This document shows positions 1-7,208 of a DNA stretch of 7,339 nucleotides, in pieces. Numbering within the stretch: the stretch's first letter is position 1; every line of letters starts with the position of its first letter. Origin of the DNA: CAYOEJ01 sp964403015 (GTDB taxonomy: Bacteria > Actinomycetota > Actinomycetes > Actinomycetales > Actinomycetaceae); contig CAYOEJ010000060.1 in NCBI GenBank assembly GCA_964403015.1, positions 1 to 7,339 on the forward strand, in the 5' to 3' direction. The notes under the pieces are model-generated. The model had not been told where the DNA came from, did not search any database, and was given only the letters and a program-made list of their open reading frames with translations. Made by a program: the position numbers and the translations under genes.

Positions 1-1
1 C

Positions 2-217
2 GATCACAGAATCATGAAAGACGCTCAGCAGATGCTCGACGAATTGGCCAGCGAAATTGAATCCGATCCTGAACTCGCCCCCGGTCCAACCTGGAAGGTG
101 GATCAAGCCGATGCCCTCGAGGTGGACTCCGCCGATGAGGCCGGGTTCACCACCACGGATTCCGACGCCGAACCCGGCGAATCTGTTGAGCTCGACGAGT
201 CCGGAGACAGTCGCTAA
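2..217 (+). CDS. 3' end of an unidentified protein with acidic C-terminal tail (partial)
   Basis: The frame is open from the left edge of the window to a TAA at 215-217. An ATG lies at 14, but no Shine-Dalgarno sequence precedes it and codons continue upstream without a stop, so this is more likely the C-terminal 71 residues of a gene starting outside the window than a complete 67-residue protein. The first part (DHRIMKDAQQMLDELASEI) looks like an amphipathic helix. After PTWKVD the rest is rich in Asp and Glu (about 14 of the last 41 residues) together with Ser, Thr, Gly and Ala, and it has no cysteine, so it is probably a disordered acidic tail. I do not recognise a family and assign no function. 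The gene converges on adnB, with 78 bases between the two stop codons. That this stretch is coding is fairly likely; that it is the end of a longer protein is inference from the missing ribosome binding site. Confidence 0.6.
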   Translation, partial: DHRIMKDAQQMLDELASEIESDPELAPGPTWKVDQADALEVDSADEAGFTTTDSDAEPGESVELDESGDSR

Positions 218-218
218 A

Positions 219-258
219 GCTCGAGCGTGCCTGCTAGAGCTCGAGCGTGCCTGCTAGC
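219..258. repeat. 20-bp tandem repeat, two copies plus a partial third
   Basis: Two adjacent 20-bp units (219-238 and 239-258) differ only in the last base; each begins GCTCGAGCGTGCCTGCTAG. A partial third copy (GCTCG) starts at 259. The array begins two bases after the stop codon of the left-hand gene. GCTCGAGC is self-complementary, so the copies at 219-226 and 239-246 could pair as an 8-bp stem around a 12-nt loop. A second possible stem joins 242-247 to 258-263. No T-run follows either stem on either strand, so a role in transcription termination between the convergent genes is possible but not shown. Confidence 0.8.
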
Positions 259-271
259 GCTCGTGCGAGAA

Positions 272-334
272 TTCTCGAACCCGAACGGCGCCTTCTCAAA
301 CGCGAGCGGCGCCTTCTCGAGCCCGAGTGGCGCC
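272..334. repeat. 21-bp tandem repeat, three copies, spanning the adnB stop codon
   Basis: Three imperfect 21-bp units lie head to tail at 272-292, 293-313 and 314-334. Each starts TTCTC and ends GGCGCC on the plus strand. Read on the minus strand in the adnB frame they encode a heptapeptide, EGATRAR in the first unit and EGAARV followed by stop in the second. The third would encode EGAVRVR but lies beyond the stop codon. The adnB TGA (298-296) occupies the place where the other two units have CGA. A 12-bp palindrome, CGAGAATTCTCG, sits at 266-277 at the edge of the array. Confidence 0.85.
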
Positions 335-3300
335 TTCCTCCGCGAGGTTCCGCCGGATTAGTTCCTCGATTTCTTTCTCGGTGAGGTCACCCGCCCGTAA
401 CTCGCGGCGCGCGCCATCCTCTTCACCAAGGAAGTAGAAGCAAGCATCGACCTCTGCCAAGGGGACTCCGTGCGCACGCGACCAAGCGAGGCGATAAAGG
501 CCTAGCTGGAGTTCTCGCGATTCAACCTCGTCCGGGCGCCGCCCCGTCTTCCAGTCGACGATCGTGTGTGCACGGGCGCCAGAAATGCCACTGGTATCGA
601 GCACCGCGTCGATCACACATCGAATGGGATAGCCAGCAAGCTGAATCTCGAGTGAGCGTTCAATGGCAAGGGGCGGGCACTGAGCGAACCGCGATGATTC
701 AAATCGCGCGAACAACTCACTGCTGCGCTTATCGGTTAAGAGGAGATCCACGCCGAATGGCATCTCATCTGGGTCTGCCACCGAATCGATGTCGAGCATC
801 GCCGGCGCATCGAAGTGGTGCGCAATTGCTGCGTGCACGAACGTTCCCCGGCGAGCCGCGTGTGACGACTTGGTTGGAATCGGACGGCGCTGGTCAATGA
901 AGAACTGCGTGGGATTGGCCGCCATCGCCACCACATCAGAGGCGGTGAGATAGTCACGCACAAGGCCGCGCTCCTGTTCGACCTTCTTCGCCTCGTTTTC
1001 CAACAACTCCAGTTGGAGTTCCCAACGCTCGACGAGCTCATCAACCACACTGGAATTTATCGCGGGTGGAGCAATCTCCTTCGTCGATACCGGCGGGCGC
1101 CGATCCAAAGACCGGTCCACCCCGGAAGGCCAATACCGAACCTCGTCGTCGTCAAACTCGAGCTGTAACGTACCCGATGGCAATGTGGAGATTCCCGACT
1201 CTTCAGCCCAACTCTCGAAGTCCTCACGCGAGGTGAATCGCACGTGCTCGTCCGTGGTAAGCCGCGCCGTCATGTCCGTGATGAACACGTTCTCGTCAGA
1301 GTGGGGGCCGCCCTTCCAGCCCTTATTTTCGTCGTCGAAAATCTTCTTTGCGCTCTTCTCGTCTCGAAGGTCATAGGTAAGCAAGAGCAGAAGACGGCGG
1401 GGCCGCGTGACAGCCACGTAGGCAAGACGGCGTTCCTCGTTGCCCGTGTGGGCAATGAGGGCGTCATCAAAAGCGCAAAAGGCTTCACCTAGGGCGACCT
1501 TGAGATCTCGTGGATCCTCTATGTATGTGTGGTCGGATTCGAACGTTGCCGCCGAAAAACGTGGCAGGTGATCGCGGTCCGTACGCAGCGGGTAGGGAAG
1601 CATACGCTTCGAGGTAGGCCACTTGTCGATCCTTGCCTGTATGGCATCAAACTGCTGGAACACCATCTCCGGAATTGCCACGATGTCCCATTCAAGGCCC
1701 TTTGCCGCGTGCACGGTCAGAATCTGGACCACGCCTGCTTCAGGTTCTACATCCTCTTCTGGCAGCAGTTCGGCATCCTCACTCGATTCGGCCTCGCCGC
1801 CTCGCTCGCGCTTTTCTACCTCGTCAGTCCAGTCAAGGAAAGCGCTCAGTGTGGCACCGTGGTTGTCAGCCGCATACTGGCCGCCCATGCGAATGAAACT
1901 GTCGATCGCAGAACGAACTCGAGCGCCGCCTACGTTGCGCGCCGCCGCGTAGGCATTGAGATCGAGTAGCTGCACCGCTCGGGTGATGATATCGGGGATA
2001 GGAAGATGACGGATCACGCGGATTCCGGACAGCAGTGCGGCGATATGAGTGAGCCGCTCGTAGCCCGCGCGAGATAGCCCGGCTGGCGCGGTGATGGGAT
2101 GGGACACTGTGGTTCCGTCGAGCGCAGTGGCTCCATCGGCCGCGGTGCTTCCGTTGGGTGGGGTGGTTCCATCGAGCAACGTCAGGGCCTCGGCATAAAA
2201 CACCTCGGGACGATCATCACTCAACTCCGCCCCCGGTAGATCCTCAGCGGCCACACCCGCCATTTGCTTGGCAAACCGTGAGAACGCACGAATATCTGCA
2301 GTTCCAATGGCGAAGTGGTTGAAGAGCCGCGCCAGATGATCATTTCGGCCGGGGCGAACCACCACGCCAAGGAGGGCTCGCAGCGTACGGATTTCGGGCT
2401 TGACGATAATCGATTCGCCGCCGATAACCTCAAATGGAAGTCCCTCAGCTTCCAAGTACGGGAGGAGATCGTTGATATAGCGCGTCTTTCGGCACAAGAT
2501 TGCGGCCGTGGGGAACTCGAACTTCTCTGCGGCATCAATTCGCCCAGAAGCTTGGCCCTCGATGAAGTCTTCTTTCGCTTTCGCAAACTCCTCTTTGAGT
2601 CGGCGGGCGAGGACACCATACCCGTCACCGCGTAGGTGACGATGGATGCGGACCACTTCGCCGGCGTCGGCGCCGGGGCGCGGATTAAGCCTCTTGATGT
2701 CGAGGCCGGGGTAAACCAGCTTGCCTTGGGTCAGTTCGTTCGCCGCGTCAAGAATGCCGATCGAGTTTCTAAACGCGGTGGACAGCGTGAGTATCTCCCT
2801 CACGTTAAAAGCTCGCGCAAAGTCACTCAGCGCATTCGCGCTCGCGCCACGCCATGAGTAGATGGCCTGATTGGGATCGCCTACCGCGCACACCGACGTC
2901 GCACTACCGAAGGCCGCGTGCAAGAATGCGGCTTGGTTGATGGAGGTGTCCTGATACTCATCGAGCAAGATGAGCTTGTAGCGCTGGCGAAGCTCCTCGC
3001 CTACCTCAGGAACCCTCTCGAGGATGCGGGTAGCCCAAGCCACTTGGTCCGCAAACTCGATCAGCGAGTTCTCTTTCTTGAACTCGAAGTACTTCTCTAC
3101 GGCATTCAGGTACACGGCTCTTTCCCGAAGGCTGGCAGGGGCACCCTTTGCCAGCGCGTCTCCCCGTTTGTATTCCTCGGTGCCAGTTTTCGAGCGAATC
3201 CGGGCTTGGCGAGTGCGCTCAATGATGTCCGCTTCTGATAGGAGGAACTGGCGCACCGTATCAACATCGAGCGCGTTATCGATGATGGAAGAAGCAAGTG

Positions 3301-3904
3301 CAAGGGCGGAGGCAGTGACTGTGCTTGCCGCTGCATCGCCAAGCCCTTCCGTATCCGAGGGCCACTTTGCCACGATGTCATGCATAATCTGCCAGCGCTC
3401 GGCATCAGAGATAAGTCGTGCGCGAGGATCTTCGCCGATGAGCATCGCATAGGACCCGGCAATCTCGGCTGCGAAGGAGTTGTAGGTGGAAATAGTTGGG
3501 CGTTCAGTGGCAGCGTGGACTCTATCCGCCAATTCATCTGCTTCGGCAACGGAGTCCGCAACCTCGATACCCACAGAGCCAAGCGCTTGGGTGGAGTCGG
3601 GCGAGCCTGCGGCGTTTTCCCTCCGAATCAAGCCCTTCTCACCAGCCAGCCACAGTTGGCTGTTGACGCGCTCGGCCAGCTCGCCGGCAGCCTTGCGGGT
3701 GAAAGTGAGGCCGAGAACCTCTTCGGGACGCACGTAGCCGTCGGCCACCTGCCAAACGATGCGCTGAGCCATCGTGGCCGTCTTACCAGATCCCGCTCCC
3801 GCAATCACAAGTATCGACGGCGACGTCGAACGGATCACTCGCTCCTGCTCGGAGGTGGGGGCGTGCTCGAAGATCTGCACAAACTCCTGATAGCTAGGGC
3901 TCAT
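296..3904 (-). CDS. adnB: AdnB: UvrD-like helicase / RecB-family nuclease subunit of AdnAB
   Basis: This 1202-residue protein is the AdnB-type subunit of the actinobacterial DNA-end-resecting helicase-nuclease. By family knowledge it supplies the main ATP-driven motor and one of the two nucleases acting on double-strand breaks in the cytoplasm. The motor motifs are intact: Q-motif PTSEQ (about 16-20), Walker A GAGSGKT (36-42), motif II LDEYQD (D315, E316), motif III GDPNQAIYSWRG (342-353), STAFRNS (375-381), motif V TVHAAKGLEWD (730-740) and motif VI ERRLAYVAVTR (824-834). The C-terminal nuclease has GTFVH (H1024), D1099, VDWKTG (D1117, K1119) and QLGLY (Q1133, Y1137). It lacks iron-sulfur-type cysteines. 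I chose the ATG at 3904 because it overlaps the adnA stop as ATGA and follows AAAGGA by 7 nt; an upstream in-frame ATG at 3955 would add 17 residues inside adnA. It is longer than the roughly 1100-residue mycobacterial AdnB, partly through a hexapeptide repeat (576-599) and an acidic linker (702-723). Identity is very likely. Confidence 0.93.
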   Translation of the reverse strand: MSPSYQEFVQIFEHAPTSEQERVIRSTSPSILVIAGAGSGKTATMAQRIVWQVADGYVRPEEVLGLTFTRKAAGELAERVNSQLWLAGEKGLIRRENAAGSPDSTQALGSVGIEVADSVAEADELADRVHAATERPTISTYNSFAAEIAGSYAMLIGEDPRARLISDAERWQIMHDIVAKWPSDTEGLGDAAASTVTASALALASSIIDNALDVDTVRQFLLSEADIIERTRQARIRSKTGTEEYKRGDALAKGAPASLRERAVYLNAVEKYFEFKKENSLIEFADQVAWATRILERVPEVGEELRQRYKLILLDEYQDTSINQAAFLHAAFGSATSVCAVGDPNQAIYSWRGASANALSDFARAFNVREILTLSTAFRNSIGILDAANELTQGKLVYPGLDIKRLNPRPGADAGEVVRIHRHLRGDGYGVLARRLKEEFAKAKEDFIEGQASGRIDAAEKFEFPTAAILCRKTRYINDLLPYLEAEGLPFEVIGGESIIVKPEIRTLRALLGVVVRPGRNDHLARLFNHFAIGTADIRAFSRFAKQMAGVAAEDLPGAELSDDRPEVFYAEALTLLDGTTPPNGSTAADGATALDGTTVSHPITAPAGLSRAGYERLTHIAALLSGIRVIRHLPIPDIITRAVQLLDLNAYAAARNVGGARVRSAIDSFIRMGGQYAADNHGATLSAFLDWTDEVEKRERGGEAESSEDAELLPEEDVEPEAGVVQILTVHAAKGLEWDIVAIPEMVFQQFDAIQARIDKWPTSKRMLPYPLRTDRDHLPRFSAATFESDHTYIEDPRDLKVALGEAFCAFDDALIAHTGNEERRLAYVAVTRPRRLLLLLTYDLRDEKSAKKIFDDENKGWKGGPHSDENVFITDMTARLTTDEHVRFTSREDFESWAEESGISTLPSGTLQLEFDDDEVRYWPSGVDRSLDRRPPVSTKEIAPPAINSSVVDELVERWELQLELLENEAKKVEQERGLVRDYLTASDVVAMAANPTQFFIDQRRPIPTKSSHAARRGTFVHAAIAHHFDAPAMLDIDSVADPDEMPFGVDLLLTDKRSSELFARFESSRFAQCPPLAIERSLEIQLAGYPIRCVIDAVLDTSGISGARAHTIVDWKTGRRPDEVESRELQLGLYRLAWSRAHGVPLAEVDACFYFLGEEDGARRELRAGDLTEKEIEELIRRNLAEEGATRAREGAARV
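2109..2180. repeat. 18-bp tandem repeat, four copies, in frame within adnB
   Basis: Four imperfect 18-bp units lie at 2109-2126, 2127-2144, 2145-2162 and 2163-2180. Each begins GTGGTTCC or a one- to two-base variant, such as GTGGCTCC or GTGCTTCC. On the minus strand they encode four hexapeptides in adnB (residues 576-599): LLDGTT, PPNGST, AADGAT and ALDGTT, of the form xx(D/N)G(T/S/A)T. Because 18 is a multiple of three, gain or loss of a copy would keep the reading frame. The repeat sits between motor motifs IV and V and probably forms a flexible linker or surface loop. Confidence 0.85.
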
Positions 3905-6900
3905 GAGAAGATCCTTTCCCCGTCCTTGACCGGGCATATCGTCGCAAATTCGCAAAAGACACAGTCTTTGTTCTCATGTGCCACGAAGTCTGGACCTCTC
4001 TGATAATCGGCAGCACGCAGAATAACCTGCTCTGCCTGCTCCTGCATTGATTCGCCCATCTCGCTTTGTTCACGCAATGCGAGCTTCTTGTTCGTGGTAC
4101 CGATGTGAACGATCTTGGCGCCAAGGGACTTCTTCGCTGGCGGCCGGCCTTCAGGCACCTGCACCCCGCCGCTATTGACGAGCCACTGATAAACGAGGAG
4201 CTGCGGAATGGTATCGCTTTCCCCGGGGCCCTGAATGCGCCCGCCCGTCTTGAAGTCCGCAACCACCACCTTCTCCGGATGGCGCGGATCTCGCTCCAGC
4301 CTGTCAATTCGCGCATTAATCCGTACATTGCCTAGCTCGGCTCGCGCCCATAGCTCTTCATCGGCGTCGCGTGGAGCGTCCTTGAGATAGTCGTATAGAT
4401 AGGTGACCATTTGCGTGGCACGAGCATGCTCAACGTCCGTGTAGTACCCCTCGCGTAATCCAAGCTGGGGCCACAGCTCATCCAAGCGCGCCAACATCTC
4501 TTGGAGATTGGGCTCGGAAGTCTCCTCGGCGATCGTGTGGATGAGCGTTCCGAGATTAGCAGCGTGCCGATCCTCGATCGATGACGCGCCCGCGCCCTGA
4601 AGGAACCCGCGCATCGGGCATTTGAGGATGGTCTCGATCCGCGAAGGAGAAACCGAAATCGGCCCGCTTGCCGCCGACGCGGTAGAGCTGAATTCCATCT
4701 CATCTACCCACGTTCGTGAATCTGCGGCTCGCACACCAGCGTTCGCGAGTTTGTTCAGAATACGTTGCGCGTGCTCACGGAGTTCGTCGCGCTCCAGCGC
4801 TTGGCGGAGCTCGCCAACGAGGCCATCAGAATCGAGAGTCGCTGCGCTCGTAGCCACGGTGGTGAGCACAAGCTTGGGGCGCGCGTCCTCCGTGTTCTTA
4901 CCTGCAGCGCCACCCTCAGTTGAGCCCCCGGCCTCGCCCTCGAGCTCCTCATGCATGTCGTCGACATCCACGAGCATCTCTAGGAAACGCGAAGGTAACT
5001 GTTCTTCGCCGCGCAGACAGGACAGGACAAGCCCCTGCGAGGCACGAGTGACGGATTGGAGAAGCATGCGCAATTCGTCATCGATCACATCCCGATACAC
5101 CTGCTCAGTGTGCGGCGCGCTTGCACCCATGGCATTGCCGATCACGATGCTGGCCAGCTCTGGCACGCGCGTGAGCGGGTTCCGCAACCGCGTATTGGGC
5201 CACACGCCCTCGTTGAGGCCAACGATTGCCACGTACTTCCACGACTGCCCGATGGTGGAGCTCGGCGTGGCGAGTGTGATCTCGTTGACCGACGATCCGG
5301 TGCGCGCAATCGAATCCTCTGGAAGGTCCTGTTGTTCAAGCACCTCAAAGAGGCGATCAATCGTGGCATTGACCGGATCACGATCAGCAAGTCTTTGGGC
5401 CACGCGGAACAGCTGCATCACGGCATCGAGATCCGAGTTTGCGGCGTCTCCCAGCGCGGAAGTCTCGAGGGCAACCGCGCGCCACTGCTCTGCTACCTTC
5501 AACGAATCCCACGCGCTCCACAGCACGTCCTCCGCCATCCGGCCCGGTTCGCCAGCCCGCCGAATCGCAAAAATCACGCGCCGCACATCCGCGAGCGCCG
5601 GTATTTTTTCCGCCTGGTTATCCTCACCCGCCTCGAGCACCTGAGCGAGAAGATCGTCATCTGGGCGATTGCCGCCCGCAAGCAACTCCCACCCGCGAAG
5701 TTCACGGCGAATGTGGCGCAGCTCCAGCGGGTCAATTGCCAACAGGCGCCCGGTGAGCACCCCGATCAATTCTTCGGGCTCCACAGAATCCGGCTCCGCC
5801 AGAGAAATGCGAATGAGATCCATCAGAGCCGCAACGGCTGACTGCTCACGCAATGGGTTTGGCGAATAGATGGCCTGCACCGGCACCCCGTGGCGGATGA
5901 AAGATCTTCGCAGGTGCGCGTGATCGGAGTGGGAACGGGTAATGACGGCCATATCGGAATACGAAACGCCCTCATCCAAATGAAGCCTTCGGAATCCAGT
6001 GGCAAGGTAGGCCACCTGATCGGATTCGTTTCGGAAGGCCAGCGCGCGCACGCCCTCTGGAGGCACGCCCCCGCCGCACACGCCCTCTGAAGGTACGCCG
6101 TCATGCGCGTCCGCGCCTTCGAACTCCGCAGTGCGATGCCGCCCGGCTCCGGCCGTATGAATGCCAGCGGTCACCTTGCCAATGACGTTCGCAAAGCCCT
6201 CGTGCCCCCGGTAGCGAATGCCCAAATAGTAGCGTTCTGCCCCGAGGCCACCCGCACGTTTATCACGCGTCACGAGTGCGGGTAGGTGGGGAACGCCCCC
6301 ACGAAAGCCCTGCACGGCCAGATCCGGATCGCCGAACGTCACGACGGATGAACCGTCCGCCTGCAGCGCCCGGAGCAGGCCGAGCAGGCCGAGTGTGGCA
6401 TTGTGAATATCATCCACGAACACCCAGTCCCAGGCCGGTCGCTCAATGCCTGCAACGCCCGCGGGTGCTCGCGCCACGCTCTCATCCCAGTTCTCGATAG
6501 CGCGTGCGGCGTAGGTGACGAGGCGAGCGTGGTCGATGCGATCGGGGTTGTCGTGGGACGTTGCCGCCTCGGTGGCCAGCGCTGCCTCATATATTTCCAT
6601 CACGGAAGCGCCCACATGCCACATCGGCTTGTCATAGCGTGCACCGAGTTCTCCAAGCTCGCCCGCAGAAAGGCCAAGCTCAGCCGCGCGCGTAATGAGA
6701 TCGCGAAACTCCGCGCGGAATGCCGGAAGCTCGGTCACATCCGAGCCCATGTACCCACTCTCGCCCTCGGCCGGAAGCACGCCAGGGATGGCGCCTTCAT
6801 TGATGAGGTCGAAAAGCTCTTTGAGTAAAACATCCTGATCCGGTCCAGATAGAAGTTCGGGTTCGCGCCGGCCGAGCGCCTGAGCAAAAGACGACACGAT

Positions 6901-7167
6901 CGAGTAGGCGAAGGCGGTGATCGATTGGATCGTAACGTGCTCCGAGAGCACTCCCGCATCCACAGAAATAGCGTTGCGAAGATCGGTTGCCGCACGCCGA
7001 TCCGGCGAGAGTACCGCGATGCGCGCCTGCGGATTCGCTCCCAAGATTTTGCTCACGAGCGCTCTGAGCAGCGATGACTTGCCCGTCCCTGCAGCTCCGA
7101 TCACCGATAGCGCGCAGGGCGCCGCGCATGCGTGTGTCACAGCCTGCTGGGATGCGTCTAGCCTCAT
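3901..7167 (-). CDS. adnA: AdnA: divergent UvrD-like motor / RecB-family nuclease subunit of AdnAB
   Basis: This 1088-residue protein is the AdnA-type partner of AdnB and the first gene of the operon. The N-terminal motor has a Q-motif (LDASQQ), Walker A GAAGTGKS (24-31), SPDRRAATDLR as motif Ia (about 54-64), and GDPDLAVQGFRG as motif III (279-290). Motif II is VDDIH (251-255), with Asp where the catalytic Glu normally sits. Motif V is TPSSTIGQSWKYV (about 634-646), followed by GLNEGVWP, and motif VI is ELRMLLQSVTRAS (698-710). These degenerate forms fit the known weaker role of the AdnA ATPase in mycobacteria. The nuclease shows GTLIH (H877), DRLE (D955), VADFKTG (D971, K973) and QLLVY (Q989, Y993). 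C850, C1069, C1072 and C1078 frame it in the C...CxxCx5C pattern of 4Fe-4S nucleases of the AddB type. The ATG at 7167 follows AAGGAG by 5 nt; an in-frame GTG at 7194 lacks such a site. Length is close to the roughly 1050 residues of mycobacterial AdnA. Identity is very likely. Confidence 0.92.
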   Translation of the reverse strand: MRLDASQQAVTHACAAPCALSVIGAAGTGKSSLLRALVSKILGANPQARIAVLSPDRRAATDLRNAISVDAGVLSEHVTIQSITAFAYSIVSSFAQALGRREPELLSGPDQDVLLKELFDLINEGAIPGVLPAEGESGYMGSDVTELPAFRAEFRDLITRAAELGLSAGELGELGARYDKPMWHVGASVMEIYEAALATEAATSHDNPDRIDHARLVTYAARAIENWDESVARAPAGVAGIERPAWDWVFVDDIHNATLGLLGLLRALQADGSSVVTFGDPDLAVQGFRGGVPHLPALVTRDKRAGGLGAERYYLGIRYRGHEGFANVIGKVTAGIHTAGAGRHRTAEFEGADAHDGVPSEGVCGGGVPPEGVRALAFRNESDQVAYLATGFRRLHLDEGVSYSDMAVITRSHSDHAHLRRSFIRHGVPVQAIYSPNPLREQSAVAALMDLIRISLAEPDSVEPEELIGVLTGRLLAIDPLELRHIRRELRGWELLAGGNRPDDDLLAQVLEAGEDNQAEKIPALADVRRVIFAIRRAGEPGRMAEDVLWSAWDSLKVAEQWRAVALETSALGDAANSDLDAVMQLFRVAQRLADRDPVNATIDRLFEVLEQQDLPEDSIARTGSSVNEITLATPSSTIGQSWKYVAIVGLNEGVWPNTRLRNPLTRVPELASIVIGNAMGASAPHTEQVYRDVIDDELRMLLQSVTRASQGLVLSCLRGEEQLPSRFLEMLVDVDDMHEELEGEAGGSTEGGAAGKNTEDARPKLVLTTVATSAATLDSDGLVGELRQALERDELREHAQRILNKLANAGVRAADSRTWVDEMEFSSTASAASGPISVSPSRIETILKCPMRGFLQGAGASSIEDRHAANLGTLIHTIAEETSEPNLQEMLARLDELWPQLGLREGYYTDVEHARATQMVTYLYDYLKDAPRDADEELWARAELGNVRINARIDRLERDPRHPEKVVVADFKTGGRIQGPGESDTIPQLLVYQWLVNSGGVQVPEGRPPAKKSLGAKIVHIGTTNKKLALREQSEMGESMQEQAEQVILRAADYQRGPDFVAHENKDCVFCEFATICPVKDGERIFS
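3912..3917 (-). promoter_or_regulatory. Ribosome binding site of adnB inside the 3' end of adnA
   Basis: AAAGGA on the minus strand lies 7 nt before the ATG at 3904. It sits within the last codons of adnA, and the two genes overlap by ATGA, so terminating adnA ribosomes can restart directly on adnB. This site decides the adnB start in favour of 3904 over the in-frame ATG at 3955. Confidence 0.75.
6049..6099. repeat. Direct repeat of 21 bp spaced 30 bp, in frame within adnA
   Basis: Two 21-bp copies at 6049-6069 and 6079-6099 match at 19 positions; both begin CACGCCCTCTG. Their starts are exactly 30 bp apart, so on the minus strand they encode a repeated decapeptide, GVPSEGVCGG then GVPPEGVRAL, near residues 358-377 of AdnA. 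The stretch is Gly-, Pro- and Glu-rich, lies after motor motif III and is probably a flexible insert. Confidence 0.7.
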
Positions 7168-7172
7168 TGCCA

Positions 7173-7178
7173 CTCCTT
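7173..7178 (-). promoter_or_regulatory. Ribosome binding site of adnA
   Basis: AAGGAG on the minus strand lies 5 nt before the ATG at 7167. It is the best Shine-Dalgarno match in the upstream region and decides the start over the in-frame GTG at 7194, which would add nine residues (MGARNEGVA) that look like translated leader. Confidence 0.8.
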
Positions 7179-7197
7179 CATTCCTCGCTCCCACTTT

Positions 7198-7203
7198 AGA
7201 CTA
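7198..7203 (-). promoter_or_regulatory. Possible -10 element of the adnAB operon
   Basis: TAGTCT on the minus strand keeps the three most conserved -10 positions (TAnnnT) and would place the transcript start about 24 nt before the adnA ATG, leaving room for the ribosome binding site. The hexamer 17 bp further upstream (GATCCG, 7226-7221) is a poor -35 and belongs to the phased repeat. If this promoter is real it would probably need an activator or a non-standard -35. Weak prediction. Confidence 0.25.
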
Positions 7204-7208
7204 GGGCT

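Noticed and set aside
57..257. Second plus-strand frame overlapping the left-hand gene
   Set aside because: It overlaps the 2-217 frame, has a Pro/Arg-rich composition typical of a shifted frame, and runs into the 20-bp repeats.
218..295. Intrinsic terminator between the convergent genes
   Set aside because: Stems can be drawn from the repeats, but neither strand has a following T-run, so I report the repeats and not a terminator.
3905..3955. Upstream in-frame ATG start for adnB at 3955
   Set aside because: It would overlap adnA by 55 bases and add 17 residues before the family-like N-terminus; the ATG at 3904 has a ribosome binding site and the ATGA overlap.
3380..4003. Plus-strand open frame of 207 codons across the adnA/adnB junction
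   Set aside because: It is antisense to conserved AdnB motor sequence and to the AdnA cysteine region, and shows no domain of its own.
4622..5644. Plus-strand open frame of 340 codons opposite adnA
   Set aside because: It is rich in Ser and Arg with no recognisable motif, has no good ribosome binding site, and lies entirely antisense to a well-supported gene, so it is a shadow frame of high-GC coding sequence.
296..7167. A RecBCD or AddAB system, or a phage-defence helicase-nuclease
   Set aside because: Both adjacent subunits carry a UvrD-like motor plus a RecB-family nuclease in the order adnA-adnB, matching AdnAB; there is no RecD- or RecC-like gene and no defence-island neighbour in view.
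7168..7194. GTG start for adnA at 7194
   Set aside because: The ATG at 7167 has AAGGAG at 5 nt, while the GTG has no comparable site and might lie upstream of the transcript start if TAGTCT at 7198-7203 is the -10.
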